In this document: one piece after another, positions 32,737 to 43,733 of the stretch | Numbering within the stretch: the first letter of the stretch is position 1 | How the letters are laid out: every line of letters starts with the position of its first letter | Origin: Ophioceras dolichostomum | Lineage: Eukaryota; Ascomycota; Sordariomycetes; Magnaporthales; Ophioceraceae | Assembly (NCBI GenBank): GCA_003049485.1 | Contig: PYST01000159.1 | Span: forward strand, 24,851-88,850 | Direction of reading: 5' to 3' | Length of the DNA stretch: 64,000 bases | Made by a program: the position numbers and the translations under genes | The notes under the pieces: generated by a model | The model's input: only the letters and a program-made list of their open reading frames with translations | What the model was told of the DNA's origin: nothing | Database searches by the model: none

Positions 32737-35049
32737 CTAAGACGTTGGTGGTGGTGGTTTCTCAGGTTCCTGAGGCTTCTCCTCCTTCGGCAAATGGTCC
32801 TTGTACTCCGTGACAACCCACTCGAGGAACCGGTCCCAAGCCCTCTCCCACTCCGCGAAGACCTCCTCCCTCTCGCCCTCCTCGTGATCCAGGCACGCGT
32901 GCTCGATGCTCCACTCCGCGAGCTGCCTCCAGCCGTGAAGGGTAAAATCCTCCTTGCCGACCATGGCCTGGTAGAAGTCGTGGCTCAGGCTGCTCCGGAA
33001 CAGCGTGCCGTTGTCGCTGCTGAGCGCGCAGTGCACGTTGTTGGCCAGCAGCGGGTACATGGCGTGTCCGCTCGCCCTCGGGGTGAGACCCAAGATCTCG
33101 TTCGAGATCGGGCAGAGCTCGACGCATACCCCGTGTGACTTCATCAGCTCCACCAGCAGAGGGTGGCGCGGCAGCGCGAAGCCGTGGCCGATGCGTCGGG
33201 AGCCCAGCAGGATCGCGTCGTAGAGGTTCTCGTCCGCGGACTTCTCGCCCGACGAGAGCGTCTCGCCGCAGTGGAAGAGGAAGGGGATGTCGACCTTCGC
33301 CTCCTCGCACTTAAGCTTGAACTCGAGGAACTCGGCGGCGAACTCTCGCAAGGGCTTCCCCTCGGCCTCCTCGCCGACGAGGTCGAAGCCCGCGATCAGG
33401 TGCGGCCACTTCTTCTTGAACTCGATGCACTGGGCGAGCGCGTCGCTGACGAGCTCGTTCTTGAAGGACCGAGGGGTGCAGTAGATGACGCGGATGCCTT
33501 TGAAGTACGGAGGAGGAAACGAGCCGGGGCCGGAACCGGAGCCGCCGGAGCCGCCAGACTTGACCTGTTGTTGTTTCCTCCTCTTTTCCAGGAAGCTTTT
33601 GCACTCCCCGTCGATGATGTTCATGATGGCGTAGTTGTCGTAGAGGCCCGTGCCGTCGTCTTTCCAAACCTGATTGGTGTGCATGAAGTTTGGCCGGATC
33701 TCGGCGTACTGGATGTTGTCGTCGACGAAGTCCTGAAGGACCAGCCGGGTGTACTCGCGGTACGCCGACTCGTAGTTGAACAGGCCCTTCATCATGCGCG
33801 TGCGTCCGTTGAACTTCTCCCAGGCGCCCTTGACCGTCTGGTTCGAGTTGTGCGCCTCCTCGGCGTGGAACTCCAGCTTGTCCACGAGCCACGGCATCAC
33901 CCCTCGTGTCTGGGGGAACTCGCGCTCGAATTGACCGCGGAACTCGTCGAACCTCATCCATCCCTCCTCGACCTTCTTGGGTTCGTACTCACGGTCGAAT
34001 AGGTTACCTCCCTTAATCTCCTTCGTCTCGATCTTTGCGACGGAGATGATGCTGAAGGTTATCTCGCACAGGTCTAAGGCCTCGAGTGAGAGCAGAGGGA
34101 GCGTGCTCCTGATGAACATGCGGTCCTGCTTCGCCGCGATCGAGAGCAGGACGATCGGCTTGAGGCACGAGTTGAAGTGGATGTGCAGGTGCGCGCCCTT
34201 GGGCATGCGCCGCGCGATCCGGAAAAGGTGCGTCTTGTCGATCAGGTCCTGGTTGGTGAGGAAGTGGTCCCCTGGAAACCGTTTGTGCGTCTGCCCGCCG
34301 AACCCGGTCACTGGTTCCAATGTTTCGTCTCCGTAGATCTTCTTCTCGTCCTCCTCACGTAGCCGTTGGATGATGACATCCGCATCCTTCTGCCGCTGCG
34401 AGCTTCGCGAGCGGCAGTCGTAGTCAAAGGCGAGGGCATGCTCCAGATCCTTCAGCTCACCACGTTTGGCGAAGTAGCCTTTCGCGCCGAAGTCTTTGGC
34501 GCCGGAGACGGGCCTGGCCTCGAAGGAGGAAACCTCTCCCTTTCTTGGTACCTTATCCGACGACCCCGCCTTCCGGCCTAGGGCTGCGCGGTTGAGCGCG
34601 GTGAGAGTGCTCCAGTCGCCGAGAGCCTTGCCGGGGCTCTCACCGCCGCTGGCTGCCATCGTGTATGTGACTTGAGACGGCGGTTCCTCAAGAATATCCC
34701 CGAACTTCCGCTTCAGGTTGCGGTCAGCGAGGCTGGTTTGTCGTAGTTGTTGTTGGTGTGAGTGTTTGGTGTGTGGTTGTGGTTGTTGCGAGCTCCTCTT
34801 TATAAGTTTAGAACGGGCGCGGGTAATCACATGAGAGGGATCTTGAGCTGGTGGTGTATCCTGGATATCCTGGGCCTCTGCGACCGAGTCGCCGTCCTCC
34901 TTATCTATAGTCGTGCAGTGATGGCCCATGTGAGGAAGGTGACTGAGTGTGGTGGGAGCCTTGCTGCTTTGTTGATCCACGGTGAGTGCGGCTGAGCTGA
35001 CACGGAGCTTCTTGGACTTTGTTCCAGGCACCGTTGGTCCTGCCTTCAT
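32737..35049 (-). CDS. ADGF/CECR1-type adenosine deaminase family protein
   Basis: Zinc-dependent amidohydrolase relative, expected to deaminate adenosine or a related purine nucleoside. The conserved region holds MPKGAHLHIHFNSC (metal-binding His-x-His), FLFHCGET (catalytic Glu), RIGHGFALPRHP, CVELCPISNE and SSDNGTLF. The last is where ADA proteins normally have SxDDP; the second Asp is Asn here and the Pro is missing. ATG at 35049 gives 770 aa. Another ATG at 34659 (residue 131, strong context cacgATGg) gives 640 aa, which is nearer the family's usual length. The extra N-terminal 130 residues are Gln/His/Ser-rich but contain KRKFGDILEEPP, so they may be real. No signal peptide is visible at either start, unlike animal ADGFs, so the protein is probably intracellular. 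The frame stays open above 35049, but only a GTG begins it. Confidence 0.85.
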   Translation of the reverse strand: MKAGPTVPGTKSKKLRVSSAALTVDQQSSKAPTTLSHLPHMGHHCTTIDKEDGDSVAEAQDIQDTPPAQDPSHVITRARSKLIKRSSQQPQPHTKHSHQQQLRQTSLADRNLKRKFGDILEEPPSQVTYTMAASGGESPGKALGDWSTLTALNRAALGRKAGSSDKVPRKGEVSSFEARPVSGAKDFGAKGYFAKRGELKDLEHALAFDYDCRSRSSQRQKDADVIIQRLREEDEKKIYGDETLEPVTGFGGQTHKRFPGDHFLTNQDLIDKTHLFRIARRMPKGAHLHIHFNSCLKPIVLLSIAAKQDRMFIRSTLPLLSLEALDLCEITFSIISVAKIETKEIKGGNLFDREYEPKKVEEGWMRFDEFRGQFEREFPQTRGVMPWLVDKLEFHAEEAHNSNQTVKGAWEKFNGRTRMMKGLFNYESAYREYTRLVLQDFVDDNIQYAEIRPNFMHTNQVWKDDGTGLYDNYAIMNIIDGECKSFLEKRRKQQQVKSGGSGGSGSGPGSFPPPYFKGIRVIYCTPRSFKNELVSDALAQCIEFKKKWPHLIAGFDLVGEEAEGKPLREFAAEFLEFKLKCEEAKVDIPFLFHCGETLSSGEKSADENLYDAILLGSRRIGHGFALPRHPLLVELMKSHGVCVELCPISNEILGLTPRASGHAMYPLLANNVHCALSSDNGTLFRSSLSHDFYQAMVGKEDFTLHGWRQLAEWSIEHACLDHEEGEREEVFAEWERAWDRFLEWVVTEYKDHLPKEEKPQEPEKPPPPTS

Positions 35050-36942
35050 TGCGTGAAATGTTCGCTCTCGGAATTCCTTTGGCGTCGCGAGGAGCGACTC
35101 ACTCGCTTTCTTTGTCAGGCGACGGCCGCTCAAAGGCGTGACTGTATAAAGAAGTGAGCAGTGGTAGGTGTGCGTTGGAGCGCGTGAGCTGTGTTGCATG
35201 TACCAACTCCGAATGACTGTTAGTGAGTTTGATGGAAGATGGGAGTGAGCCTGATCCTTGAGTGGGTCGCGCGACCGCAAATGGTCAGCGCCCGCTAAGA
35301 GAGTGTACAAACTCCTCTGAAAGCGGCTGGTGCCGTGCTGGACGGAGGTAATGAATTGGGGAACCGTGGGGCCACAGATGTGGCTGGGACGGTGCGGAGG
35401 GGCACTTCGGGGAGGGAGATATGTCACCGCATTTCATTGGCCAGTGGCCTGTGACGTTCCTCAAGGCTCTACTCATCATCATCAGAGGCCATTCCCAACC
35501 CCAAGTGTTTTACGAGGGTGAAGGCTGCAAGCTGATCACGCACCTGTTCGATGGTCTTGGAATCGGCCGGCTCCCTCGTTCAAAGTGCCCACCAGGTCCA
35601 CGCCCGTGATGGTTTTGGGCCAGCTGTTCTCTGCCTGTAGGTGAAGTGATGATTCGGTCAGTTTGCTCGACGGATATGCCACTTCGTACCCCGGCTGTTC
35701 GACCCAGAAAGGAGAAAAGCGGCGAGAGTCGTGTCAGATCAGATATTTTAGACGACGTATGGAATTTTTCTCTTTTTCTTTTTTTAAGGCTCGAGAACTG
35801 CTTCGCTCACCTTCTGACGAGATAGACAGGGATTCAGTGTTGAGATGATGATCTTGCGCCGCTGATGTTTCGGCATCGGCACTTGTCAGGGAGTGATCTG
35901 ATGCGAGCGATAATGACAAAGAAACGGTTGGGCTGCTTTCCGGGATCGTACTTCTCGACGGCCGCCGGCGACGGTGAGCTTGACGATTTCTGAAGACCGA
36001 GGCTCGGTTGTAGGAGAAGGGCAAGGCATGATCTTATACCCCAGTCTCCCTCACAGATCAAGCCTAAGGCCACACATACCTACCTACACTTAGTACCTAT
36101 TGATAGAGGATACTGGGCCTTGGGCGCCCACAGAACTTCATGTTACTCCCGTGATAGTCCTTACAGGCACCAGATCTGGCGGGGTTCAATCCCCACATAC
36201 CAGGTTTGTTAGGTCCAGTGGAGCTTCGCCCGCCATTCCTCATAGGGCAATCCTTCAAGCACCTGCTCTAACTCCACAGTCCATATTGATGCTGAGAATG
36301 GCGCTAATTTTGCTTAGGGTGCAGGCAACAGGGCCGTTTTCCAGTGGGTGCTCGGAGTTTTTGGTGCTGGTCCCGGTTGCTTTGTTGCTCCGCCCCTGGA
36401 TTGTCCTGCCCCCTTTATCCCTTTGTGATGCCAGGTAGACCTACCTACCCCCTATCTAGAATTCACCTCCGAATAGGCAAATTTTACTTCATGAATACGG
36501 CGCTAGAATCAGGCGGCAGTGCGGCTCATTATACCGTTTCTTGGGGTCATTTTTGTTATTGGAGGTGGTCGGAAGCCAGCGACCATGCCAGTGGCCGCCT
36601 CACGGTTCCTGCAGAGCCACACGCCTCACCGCCCCGGCCTGAATTCCAGTCAGATCAAAAGGTCAGACCTCGTGTACGGCAGTAGGCACACGCCGGTCCC
36701 TCAAGCTCATCACTGGTTCTCTGATATGCGGTCCGCTCGGGGGTCTACAACGGTCACACTTGTCGCCGGGCTAGTGGGCCAGATGGCCCGCCGGTGCAGA
36801 GGGCTGGCCCTGGCTGAGCAGTATGGTTCAACGTCGTTCGTCCTACAGGGGCTTCCTAAGGCACGAGAGTCAGGGGCTCTTCCACCCCGCCATTTTTCCA
36901 TTTCCCACCTGAAACCTGTATTGACTGCCTGGATCGCTATGA

Positions 36943-37224
36943 GAGCCGCTGTGGCTTTGTCCCGGGCCGGATTCCCTGTTTGAGCCTGATATTGACCCGG
37001 ACATTGCTTGGAAGATTCTTGATCCTCGTTGGAAAGTAGCATTGAGACTTCGCAAAGACGATGGCGGTAAGGCACATCCACGTCTATCTCCTTATGGACC
37101 ATCTTCTGCCCGTAAATCAAAGGCGAAGACTAACCTATCTCGAGATAGCGCCGGCATCAAGGAAGGCCTCTATACGACGCTGCAGAGTCCTGTACTTTCT
37201 GCTCTTCAGCAGTTAGTACTTTAG
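36943..37224 (+). other. Coding-like fragment of unknown origin
   Basis: An open frame of 93 codons from just after a TGA to a TAG at 37222, with protein-like composition: SLFEPDIDPDIAWKILDP, RWKVALRLRKDDGG and LQSPVLSALQQLVL. It has no ATG near its beginning. It could be an exon of an unspliced gene or a relic of a mobile element. I do not recognise the sequence. Confidence 0.25.
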
Positions 37225-38573
37225 TTCCTACAGCGGTGACACCTGGTCTGCCCCCACTCTCTTTCGGTTCTACGTGTGGAACTAGAGTACGATCTCGCCT
37301 CAGTGGTGTTGACGCTCGACAACTGAAAAAGTGGCGAAGCGCTTCCAGTATTGGCAGCTGGCTTCCCTTCCAGGAAGCGTAACTGTCTTTATTCAGTGGC
37401 TATGCTTTGCCCTGTTCCCCCCCCGGATCTGCAAGTTTCATACGAGCCCTACGATCGGAAGATTTCATATACAGACTGACAAGCGAGATCTTTCAAAAGA
37501 TTGCGTCCTGCGGGCCTAAGCTTCGCCCCTTGCCCCCGCAGGCTCAGGAGACTCTGGCCAGCTGTTACATGATTTTCCACCACTAGGAGGGCCATGTCCA
37601 TGATTGAGACGATTAGAGTAAATATTACACTTTTTCTATCACCATCCCTAGCCTGTTGAAAGGGCATTAGACCAGGTCCGGCCTATCGAGCTTAGCCACG
37701 TTAGCTAGCGAGAACATTCTCCGGAGCACGATGGATGCGTCTGGACAAGGCTCTCCGTCTCGATGATAGTGTGCGCCGGTATCTTGGGAACTTCAAGCTT
37801 GACGCTTACATCGCCGACCGACGAGGCCTCCGAGCTCACCGCCTCGACGACAGAAATTTGGAACTAGGGAGCGAAACGGGGACCAAGACCTGTGGAGGGA
37901 GGAGGGGGTTTTGGATCATCGTCGACGTGGCGAGATGGACTTGGATGCTTCCAGAGTTCCGCCAAGGCAGCAACGTTGCAGCGGCCGTCTGACGAGCGAA
38001 GATGGAAACTTCACGAAGATGGTAACTCTGCTCAGACGCGGAGCGGCGGAATTCTTGCCGCCCATGGGATCACGATCGGACTTCTAGGTAGCCCCCTCTG
38101 CCATGTTTCTGGCCCGCCCTACCCTACAAAGTGCTTTCCACTTTGATATATAGCCACAACGCTCACAGGCCACTGCGATGCCACCTTGGCCAGCGCACCG
38201 AGGAGAGCATGTTTCCGTGCCGAGCGCCGCCACCAGCTACACGGAACACCACAACACTTCCCCCCTGACGCATTCCATAATATCTGGCAGTGTGTGTGCC
38301 AGGCACCTTGTCTGGCACAAACAGCTCAGCTAAACCTTCGCCCCTTAATCAATGCTGGACTTCGTTCGCGCTAAGAAGGCGCGGCGGGGCTAGCAGGCCA
38401 AGGCACGGCCGTACCTGCCCTCATCGCTACCGTCGCCGGCGAGCTCAATATCAGACCGTCGAGGTGGGGCACCCGTCATTCACTTCGTCCAGATTCCCCC
38501 TCCAAACAGAGAACTCCCCTTGCCCTTAAATATTCATCCGCGCATCGATAGCTTTCAACGGATTCGAGCTTGG

Positions 38574-38646
38574 GCTGGTGCAACGGTTCAACCAAGTGGT
38601 CTGAAATTCGAAGCACTCGTCCCGAGTTCGAATCCGGGGGCCGGCA
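38574..38646 (+). other. tRNA-like relic
   Basis: A 73-nt stretch with TTCGAAT placed exactly at T54-T60 of a tRNA and ends that pair over six of seven acceptor positions (gctggt with gccggc, two G-U pairs). The D-arm box is not canonical, and the T-stem has mismatches next to the loop. I read it as a decayed tRNA or tRNA-derived repeat rather than a working gene. Confidence 0.3.
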
Positions 38647-38750
38647 TGTGCGTTGGACTTTAGTTCACCACAATACCGCCCTGTGCGATGGGCCGACCAG
38701 TGGCCGGTTCACCACAGAAGCCGATGTGCGATGGACACCAGTTCACCACA
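38647..38750 (+). repeat. Three degenerate direct repeats
   Basis: Directly after the tRNA-like relic, the pattern tgtgcg(a/t)tgg ... gttcaccaca occurs three times, beginning at 38647, 38682 and 38725. The first core ends at 38672, the second at 38716 and the third at 38750. Spacings of 35 and 43 bp show decay or insertions. The link to the tRNA-like head recalls tRNA-derived short interspersed elements, but this is inference. Confidence 0.55.
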
Positions 38751-38990
38751 GCGAGAGCAAAATTTCCAAGTGGCATTTTCGTAACGAAGCACCCCACGAC
38801 CTACGCAGGCTGCTTCGTGAGCTTTTGCCATTTTGAATTCCCATACTGCTATTCTTTTTGCGCCTATTATTCCGTCGTGCAGTGTCCTGTCTCATCCCCT
38901 CGAGGAATGCCCATTGGCTTCAGAGGAATGCTCATCGATATCAAAACGTGCGCAGCCATCATTTCCGTTTTGTAGCTCGGTGGTTGGGAC

Positions 38991-39060
38991 AAAAAAAGTG
39001 TCGGGTTGCCGGGTTCGAACTCACGGTCGGCGCAGGCAGGACACTGTACGCGAACTATGC
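38991..39060 (-). other. Second tRNA-like 3' end with T-run terminator
   Basis: On the minus strand GAGTTCGAACCC resembles a B box, followed after 10 nt by CCCGACAC and then seven T (38991-38997), like a Pol III terminator. The upstream part lacks an A box and does not fold into a cloverleaf that I can draw. It may be a truncated tRNA. It lies about 350 bp from the first relic. Confidence 0.2.
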
Positions 39061-40013
39061 ATGCATTTTGAAAGCATCTCTTTGCTTTGAGCTTTCAGAT
39101 CGAGACAAGGTGGTGAATTGGGCAGGCAATGCACGATATTTGGAGATAAAGCTTATGAAAACATGACAGAGGTTGACCGGCGTGTCACACTCTCTGGCAT
39201 GCAGCCTGCGGGTTTGGGCTTGAGTGAGAATTGTTGATTGCTACGACGGGTTGGCCAGCCATACTAAATACATCGCCACACTCATTTGGTCGCTTGTGCC
39301 ATAGCAAAGGACCTCGCATTCCACCACCGAGGTCATCTCTGTTTAGTGAGTCTGTGAAGCTCTCAGGGGGGAGCAGCCAAGATGAAACTTCAGTCTCAGC
39401 CACATACGATCACCATCAAGAAACCGAGACTGGGTAGGTGAGGCAGAAGAGCTTCAAATGAGTGAAGTGAACAAAAGGAAGATCTAAAATGACGGATATC
39501 TGTGAGGGAATGTGTCTGGTAGATGTGGCTCCGCATATCGGTGATGTGACCAGCCCGGAGATGACCATCAATCAGGGAGGTTCTTTGTGAGAGATTCTGT
39601 GTACTTACAGCAGGAAATTGAAGCTTCATCATAGAGAATGCAAAGAAAAAGAGCTAAAAAGCCAGGGGAAAGGATAAAGCCACTTGAGCGTTTGCATTTA
39701 CATAGTGAACCAGAAACGCTATGAGATATTGGCTATGAAAGGCTGGCATGGATGAGAGGACGTTGAAGTTGACGTGCAGTGGAACTTCCCACCCAGATCG
39801 TCGGGGTCCCATAATTCTGGCCAATCAGGTATCGCATGACGAGATGGATGCTCCGCCAAGGCTCTGACGAGGGAGCAAGATCCCGTCGCGACACCAAACC
39901 CCAGGCCAGGCAAAGAAACGCGGCGCAAATTCGCGACACAACATTTTTTTCTTACCCAGCTCCCTTAGGCCGCCTATCGACATGCGAAACCCGCGCAACG
40001 GCATCCGGACATC

Positions 40014-43000
40014 ATGCATATCTTCAAGCCTTCATGGCTGAGCCATAGCGGTAAGTTTTACCCCGAGCTGGTCCTCATTATTGTTCCCAATTTTGCTTTG
40101 CGCGCTACGTTGTTCCTTCAGGCTGACTGACACTTTGATGTGCAGGCGAACAAAAAGACTTTGAGGTCTACAGCTGCCATGTGTCTCCGGACGGCTCGAG
40201 GCTTGCTACGGCAGGCGGCGGTAAGAACCCCCCATTCCTCATTCCCCTTTCCTGTCTCCCTCATTCCTCCATCCCACATCGTTCACCTCCTTCTTGACGA
40301 CTGCGAGGATCTGACTAACCTGCCTGATCATGCAGATGGTCACGTCCGTGTTTGGTCGACCGAGTCGATCTACAAGTCCGACGACCCGAACTACAGGAAA
40401 CCCCGGCAGCTCTGCCACATGAGCCATCACCTAGGCACTATACACTCCGTGCGCTTCTCCCCCAACGGTCGCTACCTCGCATCCGGCGCCGACGACAAGA
40501 TCATCTGCATCTACCACCTGGACAGCAACCCACCGTCCCACACTGCCTCGTTCGGCACGAATGAGCCCCCACCCGTCGAGAACTGGAAGACGTACAAGCG
40601 ACTCGTCGGACACGAGAACGATGTGCAGGACCTCGCGTGGTCCTACGACTCCTCCATCCTAGTCTCTGTCGGCTTGGACTCCAAGGTGGTGGTCTGGTCG
40701 GGCCACACGTTCGAGAAGCTCAAGACGCTGGCCGCGCACCAGAGCCACGTCAAGGGCATCACGTTCGACCCGGCCAACAAGTTCTTCGCCACGGCCAGCG
40801 ACGACCGCACCATCAAGATCTTCCGATTCACCCCTCCCGCGCCGAACGCGACCCAGCACGACATGGTTAACAACTTTGTCCTGGAGACGACCATCAGCGG
40901 GCCCTTCAAGAGCTCGCCGCTCACGACCTACTTCAGGCGGTGCTCGTGGTCGCCCGACGGCAACCACATCGCCGCCGCCAACGCGGTCAACGGGCCCGTC
41001 AGCTCCGTCGCCATCATCGAGCGGACGCGCTGGGACTCGGAGATCAACCTTATTGGACACGAGGGCCCCACCGAGGTCTGCATGTTCTCGCCGCGTCTGT
41101 TCTACACCCACAACCCGGCCAACTGGGACGCGGACGGCAACAGCCTTGTTACGGTCATCGCTTCTGCCGGCCAGGACAAGACGCTGAGTATCTGGAACAC
41201 CAACACCTCCAGGCCGCTGGTCATCCTCCAGGACCTGGCGGCCAAGTCGATATCCGACCTCTCGTGGACCCCCGACGGCCTGACGCTGTTCGTGTCCAGC
41301 CTCGACGGCGGCATCATCGCCGCCCAGTTCGGCGAGGGAGAACTCGGCTGGGTGGCGACGGCGGAGGAGAACGACAGGGCGCTGCAGAGGTTCGGCACGT
41401 CGAGGAAAGGAATGGGCATCGCTGAGGACGTCGAGGGCTTGAACCTCGAGAACCACAGCAAGGCGGGCGAGCTCCGAGGCGCCGAGTCTCGCATGGGTGC
41501 CCTGATGGGTGACGCCCCTGCGGCCGCGGCTACAGAAGCGTCGGCTCCCGCTACTGCTGCTGCTGCTGCCGCCTCTGCTACGACGAACGGAGTAAAGTCC
41601 ACGACCAAATCCGGCGAGACGACAACAACAACGGCGGCAACGAACGGCGATTCTTCCGAGGCGAACAAGGACAAGGACAGGGACAAGGACAAGGATAAAG
41701 AGAAGGACAAGGACAAGCCGGAGGAGGAGAACGAAGAGAAGCGGGCGGAGCGGATAGCAGCCCTCAAGTCGCGAGTGACGATAACAAAGGACGGGAAGAA
41801 GAGGGTTGCTCCCCTGCTGGTGTCCTCCTCCGGCACCGGCCAGTCGTCACTACCGCAGTCCCACCTCGTGGGAACGACCTCTACGAAAGCGGCACAGAAC
41901 GACGTCCCGCAGGCCATACTGGACCTCTCCCAGCCATATGATGGCTTACCGAGAGGCGGTCTGGCGTCGATGCTGCTAGGAAACAAGAGGAAAGCGGCGG
42001 CGGTAGAGGGCGCGGAGGAGGACGAGGAGCATGCGAGCAAGAGGCCCGCCACAGGTGGTCCGGTGCAGATCCTGGTCAACGGCGTAGACGGCGTGGAGCC
42101 CGCGCAGCTGCTGGACCCGTCCTCGCGTGTCGTGGCCACCCCAGAGTTTCTGCGACCCGCGATCATCAGCCCGTCGATCGCTATCTCGCAGATCAGGCTG
42201 TCCGTGCCCAAGGTCCGGTCGCACATCCTCCGGCCTCTGGAGCGGGGCGTGCTGCTCGGTCAGAGCACGATGGAGGAGGCGGGCAAGGTGCCCGAGAACG
42301 TGGTGCTCGAGGCGCGGAACCCCGAGCACGCGCGCGACCCGTCGCACGTCACGGCGACCAAGCGCGGCGCGCTGGTCTGGCACGACTTCCTGCCGCGCGC
42401 CGTGCTGCTCGTCACGGGCACGCGGCACTTCTGGGCGGCGGCGTGCGAGGACGGCACGCTGTACGTGTGGTCTCCCGCGGGACGCCGCCTGCTCAACGCG
42501 CTGGTGCTGGAGTCGCAGCCCGTGATCCTCGAGTGCCGCGAGAGCTGGCTGCTGTGCGTCACCTCCGTGGGTCTGGCCCACGTGTGGAACGTGCGGACGC
42601 TGTCGTCGCCACACCCGCCCGTGTCGCTGGGCCCCATTTTGGATCTGGCTGTGCACTCGCTCAACCCGCACTCCTCAGGGGGCGGGGGCTCGACAGGGCT
42701 GCTTGGCGGCCTCTCGCCCGGCCCGGGGGTGACGTCCGCGCACCTCAACTCGTCGGGACGCGTCGTCGTCACGCTGACGACGGGGGACGGGTTCTTCTAC
42801 TCGCCCGACCTGCACTCGTGGCAGAGATTGTCGGAGACGTGGTGGGCTGTGGGGAGCCAGTACTGGAACAGCAACGACAGCTCGGTCAGCGCGCTGCAGA
42901 CTACTGCTGTGGGGCCTGTTACCAGCAACGGCAGTGGTAACGGCAACGGCAGCAGTAGCGGCAGTAGTCAGAATAGCTCTAGCGGCGTTGACGAAGGAGG

Positions 43001-43733
43001 AGGAGGAACAGGAGGCATCTCTGTCTCGGCAGGCGTGATCCCCTTCCTAGAGCGACACACCACCAACGAGTTCCTCCTGAAGGGTCGGGCGTACTCGCTG
43101 CAGCGGCTGATCAAGACGCTCCTCTCTCGCGACGGCTTCGAGGGGTTCGAGAGCAGCGTCAGCATCGCGCACCTCGAGAACCGCATCGCGGGCGCGCTGC
43201 AGCTGGGCGCGCGCGACGAGTTCCGTCTTTATCTTTTCATGTATGCGAAGCGCATCGGCGCGGAGGGCCTGAGGGGCAAGGTGGAGGAGCTGCTTAATAG
43301 CTTGCTGGGCGGTATTCTGCAGCCGGATGGTGGTGGGAGGGATGCTGCGGGTGGTAGTAGCAGCAAGAAGAACGCGATGGTGGTGGCAGTGGTGCCTGAT
43401 AAGGGGTGGTTTAGCAGGGGGAACGAGTTGTGTGGTTTGGATAGGAGGGAGTTGCTTAAGGGGGTCGTGATGATACTGGGTATGTTTGCATGCTGTTTTT
43501 CACTCCTCACGCTTCTGGCTTCACTTACCCAACGCCCTTGTCGTTTTGGTCTCACGATTAGTTTCTGACACTTTCCTTTCCTCACTCCTACGACAGGCAA
43601 ATTTAGGGAACTACAACGCCTTACCGTTCAGTACGCTCGGGTCCTGGGCCTCACCCGCGACGACAACGACGAGGATGTCTACGGCGACGAGGGCGAGCGG
43701 AACGGGGACACCGCCATGTCTATCGAGCCGTAA
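40014..43733 (+). CDS. hir1: HIR1/HIRA histone chaperone subunit
   Basis: WD-repeat subunit of the HIR complex, which deposits H3-H4 independently of replication together with Asf1 and represses histone genes. Four exons, 40014-40050, 40146-40220, 40336-43479 and 43597-43733, give 1130 aa. The start MHIFKPSWLSHSG is the family's usual opening. A seven-bladed propeller follows, with repeats such as DGHVRVWS, DDKIICIYHL, DSKVVVWSG, DDRTIKIFRF and QDKTLSIWNT. The Asf1-binding B-domain is recognisable near residue 520 (TITKDGKKRVAPLLV), matching the TKDGRRRITPL motif of human HIRA. The Hira domain follows around 640-800 (FWAAACEDGTLYVWSP). Long Ala/Thr-, Lys/Asp- and Gly/Ser-rich linkers separate the domains. 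The last exon encodes KFRELQRL and an acidic tail, restored by splicing a 117-nt intron (GTATGT...ACAG). Confidence 0.95.

Larger units (their letters stand above)
35050..40013. other. Gene-poor region with decayed repeats
   Basis: About 5 kb between the deaminase-like gene (-) and hir1 (+). The first kilobase is probably the promoter of the deaminase-like gene. From about 36.1 to 39.7 kb the sequence is broken by many stops and contains tRNA-like fragments, short direct repeats and a coding-like scrap at 36943-37224. I cannot identify any complete transposon, terminal repeats or transposase. Decay of old mobile sequence is a reasonable guess. The last 300 bp before 40014 should include the hir1 promoter. 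Confidence 0.45.

Noticed and set aside
33163..34002. 279-codon + strand frame inside the deaminase-like gene
   Set aside because: It is an antisense shadow of a well-supported coding region.
36160..36215. tRNA T-arm-like ggggttcaatcccc
   Set aside because: The hairpin is short, no acceptor stem pairs around it, and there is no D-arm box upstream.
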